A stretch of DNA of 20,699 nt from PHAA01 sp964584415 (lineage in GTDB: Bacteria; Bacillota; Syntrophomonadia; Syntrophomonadales; Syntrophomonadaceae): assembly GCA_964584415.1 (NCBI GenBank), contig CAZOZX010000034.1, positions 1-20,699 on the forward strand. The letters are read 5' to 3'. A program made the translations under genes and the position numbers. The notes beneath the pieces are model-generated. The model ran no database searches. It was not told the DNA's origin and saw only the letters and a list, made by a program, of their open reading frames with translations. Below are positions 14,600 through 19,982 of this stretch, one piece after another (the stretch's first letter is position 1; every line of letters begins with the position of its first letter).

Positions 14600-15283
14600 G
14601 TGACTGATATCCCGTACCTGCTTTGTTTTGCAGAAGGCATACTTTCTTTTATCTCTCCCTGTATTTTGCCCCTGCTGCCGGTTTATATTTTTTACCTGGC
14701 CGGGGTTACCGATAAATCTCAAATCAGACGCTCCAGGCTGGTTAGCAATGCATTGGCCTTCGTAATTGGCTTTAGTATCGTTTTTGTAGCCCTGGGTGCT
14801 ACTGCCACTATCTTAGGCAGCTTTTTGCAGGAGCATATTTTTATAATGCGTAAAATCAGCGGCATAATCATGATTTTGTTGGGATTAAATTTTGTCGGGA
14901 TTCTGAAGCTGAATTTTCTCAACACCGATATACATTGGGAATATAATCTGACAGGAATCAATTTTATGAGATCAATCATCTTCGGAATGGTTTTTGCTTT
15001 CGGCTGGACCCCATGTGTCGGGGCTTTTCTCGGTTCAGCTCTCCTATTGGCCGGTAATTCAGAATCCATTGGGCAAGGAATCTTGCTGTTGTTGCTTTAT
15101 TCAGCCGGGATGGGGCTGCCATTTATTCTTTTTGCAGTCCTCTTCGATCGGGCCAGCGGCTTGTTGAACTTTTTGCTGAGACATAACCGCACCGTAAGCA
15201 TAGTGTCTGGCCTGGTCCTTATATCCGCGGGTTTGCTTGTATATACCAATAAACTAGGCTATTTGACCCTGGGTATATTATAA
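14600..15283 (+). CDS. ccdA: CcdA-type thiol-disulfide electron transporter
   Basis: A 227-aa polytopic membrane protein of the DsbD/CcdA group with six predicted segments. The two redox cysteines sit in FISPCILPLLPVY (first segment) and FGWTPCVGAFLGS (fourth segment), both with the family prolines. CcdA passes electrons from cytoplasmic thioredoxin across the membrane to extracytoplasmic thioredoxin-like proteins, here most likely the TlpA-like product of the next gene. GTG at 14600 is preferred because AGGTGG lies 4 nt upstream; the frame also has TTG at 14585 without a good site. The tlpA gene begins 20 nt after the stop, so the two form an operon, divergent from the TipA-like gene. Confidence 0.93.
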   Translation: MTDIPYLLCFAEGILSFISPCILPLLPVYIFYLAGVTDKSQIRRSRLVSNALAFVIGFSIVFVALGATATILGSFLQEHIFIMRKISGIIMILLGLNFVGILKLNFLNTDIHWEYNLTGINFMRSIIFGMVFAFGWTPCVGAFLGSALLLAGNSESIGQGILLLLLYSAGMGLPFILFAVLFDRASGLLNFLLRHNRTVSIVSGLVLISAGLLVYTNKLGYLTLGIL

Positions 15284-15303
15284 AAAAGCAAGGAGGAAGA
15301 AAA

Positions 15304-15873
15304 ATGGCGCTACGCCGATCGAGCTTATTATGGATCGTTGCAGTACTCGTATTGTTATTAGGATGGTATGGCTATTATCGCCACTTGCAATCGAATTCAT
15401 CACCGGATATAACCAATCCTAATGTCGCTTCCAGCCAGGGGGCAACCAAGGGAAAGACCGCTCCGGAAATTACCCTGCAGGATTTGCAGGGGCAGAATAT
15501 AGAACTCTCTGATTATCGCGGCAAGGTGGTAATATTAAATTTTTGGGCCAGCTGGTGCCCTCCCTGCAAGGCTGAGATGCCGGAAATAAACCAGGCAGCA
15601 TTACAATTTGCGCAAGGTAACGAGGCGGTGCTGCTGACTGTCAACCTGACTGATGGTTCCCGGGAAACGGCAGCCAAAGCGCGCAAATATATCAACGACA
15701 ACAACTATTCCATGACCGTGCTGCTGGATACGGGCGGTAAAGTCGCTAATACTTACGGTATCACCAGCATTCCCACCACCATTATTATTGATAAAAACGG
15801 GATTATCCAAAACCGGTTTTCCGGCGGCACTACCCAATCGATTCTGGAAGGGTATGTCCGGCAATATAAATAA
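15304..15873 (+). CDS. Membrane-anchored thioredoxin-like protein (TlpA/ResA type)
   Basis: A 189-aa protein with an N-terminal membrane anchor (SSLLWIVAVLVLLLGWYGYY, residues 6-25) and an extracytoplasmic AhpC/TSA-TlpA fold. The active site is WASWCPPCKAEMPE (C85, C88), and the cis-proline is in SIPTTIIID. ResA/TlpA proteins reduce disulfides, for example apocytochrome c haem-binding cysteines or other exported thiols. In an anaerobe without visible cytochrome genes here the target is open. The start has AAGGAGG 7 nt upstream. Following ccdA directly, it probably receives its electrons from CcdA. The structured repeat at 15911 follows the stop. Confidence 0.93.
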   Translation: MALRRSSLLWIVAVLVLLLGWYGYYRHLQSNSSPDITNPNVASSQGATKGKTAPEITLQDLQGQNIELSDYRGKVVILNFWASWCPPCKAEMPEINQAALQFAQGNEAVLLTVNLTDGSRETAAKARKYINDNNYSMTVLLDTGGKVANTYGITSIPTTIIIDKNGIIQNRFSGGTTQSILEGYVRQYK

Positions 15874-15910
15874 AGATCATTTTAAGCTGAAATCATTGCA
15901 GTTTAAATGA

Positions 15911-15996
15911 AAAACAAGTGAAGGCAGAGATTGAGGCGTACCTGCCAGTACGCCGATTGAGCGGCCTTGGCGCTATAACGATGATACTCACCTTGT
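15911..15996 (+). repeat. Structured intergenic repeat, copy A
   Basis: The core reads AAGGCAGAGATTGAGGCGTA..., then GTACGCCGATTGAGC, GGCCTT and GCTATAACG. It folds as AAGGC/GCCTT (outer helix), two GATTGAG strands facing each other, and an apical GGCGTAC-CTGCCA-GTACGCC hairpin. ACAAG-TGA and TCA-CTTGT can close the base. It is about 90% identical in the core to copy B, 119 nt downstream. It lies between the convergent tlpA and YgbA-like genes. I do not recognise the family; orientation is arbitrary because the element is nearly symmetric. Confidence 0.8.
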
Positions 15997-16004
15997 AGCT
16001 CGGG

Positions 16005-16128
16005 CAGACCGATTACAGGAGCGAAGATCAAGGCATGTGTGAAGGCAGAGATTGAGGCGTACCTTCCAGTACGTCGATTGAGCAGCCTTTACGCTATAAC
16101 GCCGATATTCACTTATGTAATCGGTCTG
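16005..16128 (+). repeat. Structured intergenic repeat, copy B, framed by a 13-bp inverted repeat
   Basis: The core (16038-16110) matches copy A, with changes such as GTACGCC to GTACGTC that keep the apical helix by a G-U pair. A perfect inverted repeat, CAGACCGATTACA (16005-16017) and TGTAATCGGTCTG (16116-16128), encloses it. The right arm lies inside the 3' end of the YgbA-like gene and supplies its last codons. The element could act as a bidirectional terminator or mRNA-end stabiliser between the two convergent genes. This is inference from position. Confidence 0.8.
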
Positions 16129-16444
16129 GATGACTTTTGAATTTCTTGCGATACATATACCGCACCGCCAATACAGGATGTTTCTTTAGCATGCGGGGGC
16201 CGGCGTACTTCATAACTTCCCTGATTTCCTCCCTGACCACGGGACGGTAACAATGTATAGGACATTCTGAGCATACCGGCTTGTTATCTCCATAGGGGCA
16301 TTTCTCCAGGCGCAATCGAGCATATTCCCGTAGTGCCCGGCAATCTTCACATAGATCCTGGTCTCGGTTTTTATGAGTATCATGGCAATAAATCCCTAAC
16401 ATTTTATCCAGGGTCGCCATTTCCAGTTTTTTCGAATAGGCCAT
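16109..16444 (-). CDS. YgbA-type nitrous oxide-stimulated promoter family protein
   Basis: A 111-aa cysteine-rich cytoplasmic protein of the YgbA_NO family. Signatures are IYCHDTHK, LCEDCRALREYARLRLEKCP, CSECPIHCYRPVVREEIREV and MKYAGPRMLKKHPVLAVRYM; the seven or so cysteines may bind a metal or Fe-S cluster. In enteric bacteria ygbA is controlled by NsrR and induced by NO, and it has been linked to recovery of Fe-S enzymes. It fits with the Rrf2-hcp operon in this window. The ATG has GGAG 6 nt upstream. The last residues (HPDRLHK) are encoded within the inverted-repeat arm of repeat copy B. A palindrome TTGATAA-N5-TTATCAA lies 38 nt upstream. Confidence 0.9.
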   Translation of the reverse strand: MAYSKKLEMATLDKMLGIYCHDTHKNRDQDLCEDCRALREYARLRLEKCPYGDNKPVCSECPIHCYRPVVREEIREVMKYAGPRMLKKHPVLAVRYMYRKKFKSHPDRLHK

Positions 16445-16482
16445 TGGTATCTCCCCAGTTGATCAGTCATCGGTCAATTTGG

Positions 16483-16501
16483 TTGATAATGCCTTTATCA
16501 A
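16483..16501. promoter_or_regulatory. Perfect palindrome upstream of the YgbA-like gene
   Basis: TTGATAA-TGCCT-TTATCAA is a perfect 7-5-7 inverted repeat 38 nt before the ATG. Its half-sites look like FNR/CRP-type TTGAT, but the spacing is longer than the usual TTGAT-N4-ATCAA. It is a candidate operator; the regulator is unknown and the same motif was not found upstream of the Rrf2 gene. Confidence 0.45.
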
Positions 16502-16650
16502 AGCGCTTATCGCGTTGCGCTCCCCTCCTTGAGCATATTTTACAATATCGGACCACTAAATTCAGCTTGTCTAACTGCGCTTTATTTTGAAACCTTTGAG
16601 TCTTCGCCTCAGGTTATTGCACACTTGATGGTCATTCTCATCCATGAATA

Positions 16651-16686
16651 AAGGGCCAACATCTATTAGAAATAGTGTTGACCCTT
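16651..16686 (-). terminator. Strong hairpin ending the candidate RNA
   Basis: AAGGGCCAACA (16651-16661) pairs with TGTTGACCCTT (16676-16686) with one mismatch, and CTATT/AATAG continues the stem, leaving a 3-nt loop. On the minus strand the tail is TATTCATGG, only moderately T-rich. It is a plausible terminator or attenuator about 200 nt before the YgbA-like gene. Confidence 0.55.
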
Positions 16687-17051
16687 CACTCCGGTGTGGT
16701 ACTGAGCATTAACAGCTGTACCTCCTTATTTACTATACCCTGATCTTCTTCCGGCCGACACGGCTTCGGCTGGCACCGACACCTGGTGGCCCCTATTTGC
16801 CATTTCTATATCAGTACCGGGCGATACTCTTCAAAATGGCGGGATCCCTAAAATTCTTAGCGTACTTCTCTTGCTCCGATCCTTCCCCTGTCCTTATTTC
16901 CAGGAATGAACCTGTACTCTAACCGGGCTTCTACAGCTGCGCCTTTGGTCTGGAATCGCTGTCGGGTCATGTCCTGAGTTTGGCAAGAATTTTTCTGGCA
17001 ATCCCTGTATCAGGGTAATCGTCAGTACTCCAGCTTGGCTGTTTCCTGCTT
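16651..17051 (-). ncRNA. Candidate structured RNA of about 400 nt, unrecognised class
   Basis: A stretch without supported coding capacity, bounded by a good promoter (17058-17086) and a strong hairpin (16651-16686). Local helices are visible: CCCTG-ATA-CAGGG (17003-17015), GCCGA-N7-TCGGC (16754-16770) and a CACC/GGTG stem next to it. A long-range 8-bp pairing joins 16811-16818 (GGTACTGA on minus) with 16698-16705 (TCAGTACC). GTACC at 16698-16702 can instead pair with 16718-16722, so two exclusive folds are possible. A 7-codon ORF (16686-16709) with AAGGAGG upstream overlaps the final hairpin. I compared from memory with RNase P, tmRNA, SRP and 6S RNA and common riboswitches and saw no match. 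It may be an independent RNA or a long leader of the YgbA-like gene. Confidence 0.45.
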
Positions 17052-17057
17052 AATATA

Positions 17058-17086
17058 AATATATGCCGCACCATAACAAAGGTCAA
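17058..17086 (-). promoter_or_regulatory. Sigma-A promoter of the candidate RNA
   Basis: Minus-strand TTGACC (17081-17086), exactly 17 bp, then TATATT (17058-17063). Transcription would begin near 17051 and run into the 400-nt non-coding stretch. The surrounding DNA is AT-rich, as expected for a promoter. Confidence 0.7.
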
Positions 17087-17228
17087 TTTTTGTGAATATT
17101 TTCTTTATCTTGTATGCAACCACTGACACCTGCGAATCCTTATCTCAATATCTTTTTACCCTTACGGTTTTATCCATTCCTTGGGCAACGCTCAGAAATA
17201 TGATATGATTTTGATTAATATTGACAGT
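17087..17228. other. AT-rich spacer between two divergent promoters
   Basis: No gene is seen. On the plus strand TTGGGC-N17-TATGAT (17181-17209) could be a second, weaker promoter for the unknown gene at 17387. Confidence 0.3.
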
Positions 17229-17386
17229 TATAATGGGTCCAGCGGGCTCAGCTGCGCCCGGATCATTATTAGTCCCAGCTTTAAGGTTATAATTGAGGTT
17301 GGAAAGATGGTCAAACCCGGGATCATTGGATGGTTTAAATAGACCAAGTCGGGTTTTAAACTATATAAAGAAAAGAGGGAATCGGA
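17229..17386 (+). promoter_or_regulatory. Promoter -10 box and folded 5' leader of the unknown gene
   Basis: TATAAT at 17229-17234 (weak -35) is followed by a leader of about 150 nt rich in pairing. A first hairpin closes with TAATG...CATTA around GGGC/GCCC. Further on, TGGTC (17308-17312) pairs with GACCA (17342-17346) while ACCCG (17315-17319) pairs with CGGGT (17350-17354), an H-type pseudoknot order. A hairpin GTTTAAA (17333-17339)/TTTAAAC (17355-17361) excludes that fold. This looks like a switching leader, but I recognise no riboswitch class. Confidence 0.4.
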
Positions 17387-17824
17387 TTGGAGGATCAATT
17401 GCAGTTTGTCGAAGCTAAAATAATGAAAAGCGCAAGTCATTTTCCGGTTGTCCGTGATTATCTGCTCAGAAAAGGTGGATTTCGTGCCTGGTTTCTTTAC
17501 TACGAAGGGGTTAATCAATGGGTCAAACGTTTCTATGAACAACAAATGTTTTTTCTGCTGGATACAGAATTGCTTTCGGTTGGTATTTACCCAGATGGTA
17601 AAATGGCTTTGACCAGTTACAAGTTGAATGAGTTTTCCCGGATCCAACGGGAGTATGAATATGCCGGCAAGGATGCCCAGGAAATGATTCTCGGCGGCGT
17701 TACTATTACTCTGAGCAGAACCAGCCTCAAAGATAGGACTGAATTCTTAATGTTTAAACGTCCGCTGGAGTCGGAAAAAGGAGATCCAATAGGGTTTGAC
17801 CGCATGATGGATTTCTTGGATTAA
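17387..17824 (+). CDS. Uncharacterised 145-aa protein
   Basis: I do not recognise this protein. It has no signal peptide, no membrane segment and no cysteines. The sequence starts with a probable helix (QFVEAKIMKSASHFPVVRDY), then alternates short strands rich in aromatics (GFRAWFLYYEG, QQMFFLLDTELLSVGIYPDG, KMALTSYKL, ILGGVTITLSR) and ends acidic (FDRMMDFLD). That suggests a small beta-rich fold. The start is TTG at 17387 with AGGG 7 nt upstream; TTG at 17399, with GGAGG 5 nt upstream, is equally plausible. The codon pattern resembles the neighbours, so it is probably real. It stands alone between a structured leader and repeat copy C, and converges with the HesB-like gene. Confidence 0.75.
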   Translation: MEDQLQFVEAKIMKSASHFPVVRDYLLRKGGFRAWFLYYEGVNQWVKRFYEQQMFFLLDTELLSVGIYPDGKMALTSYKLNEFSRIQREYEYAGKDAQEMILGGVTITLSRTSLKDRTEFLMFKRPLESEKGDPIGFDRMMDFLD

Positions 17825-17875
17825 GATCGCCTAGAGCCAAGTGTCGAGAAACTAATTCACATGCAGACCGAACAA

Positions 17876-18016
17876 AAAAGGCTTAGAGCAAGGCAATCGG
17901 GATGTCCGTGATTGAGGCGGGTTAAAGTATGGGAACACACCCCTTGAAGGGGAATGTCCCCGTAACACGTACGCCGATTGAACGTAAATTCCGAATTAGC
18001 CAGCTATAAGCCTTTT
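17876..18016 (+). repeat. Structured intergenic repeat, copy C (diverged, with nested hairpin)
   Basis: The same skeleton as copies A and B: AAGGC, GATTGAGGCG, CGTACGCCGATTGA, GCC, then GCTATAAG. The base is closed by a perfect AAAAGGCTTA (17876-17885)/TAAGCCTTTT (18007-18016) helix, and the inner helix is lengthened (TCGGGA/TTCCGA). Between the apical arms sits an additional element, 17909-17967, with GGGAACA...TGTCCCC around CCCC-TTGAA-GGGG, like REP-type palindromes. The minus-strand exit (TAAGCCTTTTTT) could terminate the HesB-like transcript. It lies between convergent genes, as copies A and B do. Confidence 0.7.
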
Positions 18017-18028
18017 ATAACAGTTTGA

Positions 18029-18050
18029 GCAGGGGGTCTTACCCCCCTGC
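18029..18050. terminator. Hairpin terminator between convergent genes
   Basis: GCAGGGGGT-CTT-ACCCCCCTGC is a 9-bp GC-rich stem with one bulged C. It lies 19 nt past the HesB-like stop. The plus-strand exit CAGTGTTTCTT and the minus-strand exit TCAAACTGTT are both only moderately T-rich, so it may act in both directions or protect 3' ends. Confidence 0.5.
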
Positions 18051-18069
18051 CAGTGTTTCTTGCAGATTA

Positions 18070-18393
18070 TTACCCGCAGCTCGAACATCCTCCACAGCCC
18101 GCAGCGTCTTCCTTCCCCGGGGCAATGGAGTAATAGGTGAATCCATTTCTCTTTACTGATTTAATCGTAAAACCCTGATATGATTCATTTAATGATTTCT
18201 GCACCACGAAACTAAGCCCGTCGTGTTCTTCAACCAGGTCACGTTCTCTGGGTTCATCCAGAACCAGATTAAATGACATGCCCCCTCAGCCGGCACTGCC
18301 TCGAATTCGCAAATGGGTCTTCTGTGAATTCATGGCTTTCAGGCTCTCTTTTATATCCCCAATCGTATCTGTCGAAATATTGACCAATTCCAT
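18070..18393 (-). CDS. HesB/IscA-like selenoprotein (UGA codon 36 read as selenocysteine)
   Basis: Read through one in-frame UGA (18286-18288), this is a 107-residue HesB-family protein: MELVNISTDTIGDIKESLKA, then THLRIRGSAG-U36-GGMSFNLVLDEP, a beta-rich core and a Cys-rich tail GCGGCSSCG. The U-G-G follows the beta strand exactly where related proteins have Cys-Gly-Gly. ATG at 18393 has AGGTGA 7 nt upstream; the ATG after the UGA has none. A hairpin UCUGGUUC-UGGAU-GAACCCAGA (18247-18268, one bulge) begins 17 nt after the UGA with GG in its loop, as bacterial SECIS elements require. HesB/IscA proteins handle Fe-S or metal. The alternative is a decayed gene, made unlikely by intact flanking frames, promoter and SECIS. 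Confidence 0.85.
18247..18268 (-). promoter_or_regulatory. SECIS-like hairpin downstream of the UGA codon
   Basis: On the minus-strand mRNA an 8-bp stem with one bulged C encloses the 5-nt loop UGGAU. The loop guanines are about 26 nt from the UGA, within the roughly 16-37 nt window of known bacterial SECIS elements recognised by SelB. It is called from fold and position, not from any test. Confidence 0.6.
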
Positions 18394-18466
18394 TCCTATC
18401 TCACCTCATTTTTTTCTTTACTAGTAAATATATGCAAATGGGGTAATTTCGTTACCCCCTAGGGGT

Positions 18467-18495
18467 ATTATAGCATGCCCGTTTATTTTGATCAA
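18467..18495 (-). promoter_or_regulatory. Extended -10 promoter of the HesB-like gene
   Basis: Minus-strand TTGATC (18490-18495), 17 bp, TATAAT (18467-18472) preceded by TGC (extended -10). Just downstream, at the start of the transcript, GGGGTAA-CGAAA-TTACCCC (18440-18458) forms a perfect 7-bp hairpin, and CCCCTAGGGG (18456-18465) is a competing palindrome. These could be an operator or a 5' stabilising hairpin. Confidence 0.75.
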
Positions 18496-18758
18496 GTCGT
18501 GTTTATAGTAGTATCTCTATTTCCGCTGTAAATATTAATTGTCTTTTTTTTTTCTAATCTGCTTACGACCATTCGTATAATCCTTGGTGCATTTTTCCTT
18601 ACCTAAACTTACCTTTGACCCTATTTATTTGTTATAGCTAGAATTGAATGTAAGCAGAAAACCTAAAAGGCAATACAGGAACGGTCATACTTATCAGGGA
18701 AAGGCAATGATGCTTACCATACTTATGTGGTATTGGCAGAATGGTTGAGGAGGACTAA
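18496..18758. other. Intergenic region upstream of the M15 peptidase gene
   Basis: No gene is seen. A run of ten T lies at about 18544-18553. TATAAT near 18578-18583 reads toward the peptidase gene without a clear -35 box. CATACTTAT occurs twice (18686-18694, 18718-18726), loosely like a sporulation -10 box. GAGGAGG (18746-18752) is the peptidase ribosome binding site. Confidence 0.35.
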
Positions 18759-19607
18759 ATGAACAAGAAAAACATCTTCGCTTTAGTTATCACAGGATTA
18801 CTGATTGCAAGCAGCGGTTATGCTATCAGCCAGGGAGTGTTTGGGGACAAGCCGGTTACCAGCATAGCGAGTGAGACATCTGACCAACACGGGGACGTCG
18901 ATTACATAACACCCAGCGAGGAGCAGGACGGGCAAACGGCCTCTCAATCCTCTCACAGGGATTCTTCAGTAGATATTACCGCACCAGACAGCATCGCCCC
19001 ATCTACTGGCAGTGAGTCCCCAAAAACGGTTAATATCAGTACGGCAGCTGCAGCACCAAAGACCATTTCGCAGACACCAACTCCCAGTAATAGCATTTCG
19101 CGGGGTACAGATTATTCGAAGTATCCTCTGGCCAGCAAAATCAATGGTTCCTATGGTCAATTTCACTACCGAAACCTTTCCGGCGGCCGCATAGAAGTGG
19201 ATCCGCAATGGATCAATGCCAACATAGTGACCATAACCTTGCCTGGTCTAAACCGAAAAGTGCAGGTTCACCGGGAAGCCGCCGATAATTTCATTAAGGC
19301 CTTTACATACATCAAAAATGGTACCGCGGTCGTTAACGGCAAACAGGTATCGCTTTTAAGCCTGGTAAAAACAATGGATGGCACATGGGTAACCAGGCAT
19401 GTTAATTGGGATCCATCCCGGGAACTGTCCAACCATTCCTGGGGTACGGCTATAGACATCAATGCCGGCAATCATTTTCGTTACGTTGATCCTACCCGGG
19501 AACTCAATGATCCCAATCTAATATTGTGGGAGAAGGCATTTAAACCGGCTGGATTCAGTTGGGGCAACCGTTATGCCGATTCCATGCATTTTGAACTTTT
19601 GGATTAA
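18759..19607 (+). CDS. Exported M15-family (VanY-like) peptidoglycan peptidase
   Basis: A 282-aa secreted or anchored protein. Residues 4-23 are a signal peptide or anchor. Residues about 35-118 are a low-complexity Ser/Thr/Pro linker. The catalytic M15 domain follows (about 119-282). Zinc ligands are H226 and D233 in SNHSWGTAIDIN and H277 in DSMHFELLD; the catalytic Glu is probably near the end (E260 in LWEKAF, tentative). Such enzymes cut D-Ala-D-Ala or L-Ala-D-Glu bonds in peptidoglycan stems. The domain looks more like M15_4 (endolysin-type) than classic VanY, so the exact bond is open. No van genes are nearby. The molbindin gene follows 57 nt later. Confidence 0.9.
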   Translation: MNKKNIFALVITGLLIASSGYAISQGVFGDKPVTSIASETSDQHGDVDYITPSEEQDGQTASQSSHRDSSVDITAPDSIAPSTGSESPKTVNISTAAAAPKTISQTPTPSNSISRGTDYSKYPLASKINGSYGQFHYRNLSGGRIEVDPQWINANIVTITLPGLNRKVQVHREAADNFIKAFTYIKNGTAVVNGKQVSLLSLVKTMDGTWVTRHVNWDPSRELSNHSWGTAIDINAGNHFRYVDPTRELNDPNLILWEKAFKPAGFSWGNRYADSMHFELLD

Positions 19608-19664
19608 TTAAGATTAAGATAACCACCTCCCGTTTATACTAAATAAAAACTGGAGGTACATTTT

Positions 19665-19889
19665 ATGCGGATCAGCGACCCTAATAAGTTGGCCGGTAAG
19701 ATTATGACGATTAAAAAGGGCAAAGATATGACTGAGGTCATAGTAGACATTGGAGACCAACCGGTAACCGCCACTATTACTGCGGGAGCGGCTCATGATA
19801 TGAAGTTACACGAAGGTGATGAGGTGTTCGCTATGTTTAATTCCACCTCGGTGACATTGATTAAAGATACCAAACATCACCAGCATTGA
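19665..19889 (+). CDS. Molbindin-like TOBE/Mop-domain protein
   Basis: A 74-aa protein made of one Mop (molybdopterin/molybdate-binding TOBE) unit: NKLAGKIMTIKKGKDMTEVI, VDIGDQPVTATITAGAAHDM and LHEGDEVFAMFNSTSVTLIK. Its pattern G-x-I-x-x-I-x-x-G...TEV and K/E-GDEV-A-F-S-V is standard. Molbindins assemble into rings that store molybdate or tungstate, suiting anaerobes with Mo/W enzymes. The His-rich tail (HHQH) is not part of the family fold. The ATG has GGAGG 8 nt upstream. The gene ends before a hairpin shared with pyruvate kinase. Confidence 0.9.
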   Translation: MRISDPNKLAGKIMTIKKGKDMTEVIVDIGDQPVTATITAGAAHDMKLHEGDEVFAMFNSTSVTLIKDTKHHQH

Positions 19890-19920
19890 TATAAAACGAT
19901 TGCTATTTGCCGTAAAATTT

Positions 19921-19950
19921 AAGACCGGGATCTGCCCAGATCCTGGTCTT
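19921..19950. terminator. Bidirectional terminator between molbindin and pyruvate kinase genes
   Basis: AAGACCGGGATCT-GCCC-AGATCCTGGTCTT is a 13-bp stem (one G-U) with a 4-nt loop. It lies 31 nt after the molbindin stop and 32 nt after the pyk stop on the other strand. The minus-strand exit AAATTTTACGG is T-rich, while the plus-strand exit is not. Confidence 0.75.
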
Positions 19951-19982
19951 ATGCTTGAGTAAATCATTCAAACTGAGTAATT

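Noticed and set aside
16571..16645. 24-codon ORF on the minus strand (MDENDHQVCNNLRRR...)
   Set aside because: No ribosome binding site, begins in the tail of a terminator-like hairpin, and no recognisable composition or motif.
16864..16980. Decayed transposase reading frame (37 codons from ATG at 16970, minus strand)
   Set aside because: Short, no ribosome binding site, no transposase motif, and interrupted by stops on either side; the structured-RNA reading explains the region better.
16651..17051. Known housekeeping RNA (RNase P, tmRNA, SRP RNA, 6S) or common riboswitch
   Set aside because: The diagnostic conserved blocks I know for these RNAs are not present on either strand.
15911..18016. 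The repeats as a CRISPR array
   Set aside because: Only three copies, spaced 119 nt and nearly 2 kb apart, with conserved internal pairing and no cas genes; not an array of short repeats with unique spacers.
18070..18279. A separate 69-aa protein starting at the ATG at 18279
   Set aside because: No ribosome binding site; it starts just after the in-frame UGA and lacks the first strand and the key catalytic/ligand position of HesB proteins.
18686..18726. Two CATACTTAT boxes as sporulation sigma-E or sigma-K promoters for the M15 peptidase
   Set aside because: Each deviates from the -10 consensus and neither has a matching -35 element at the right distance.
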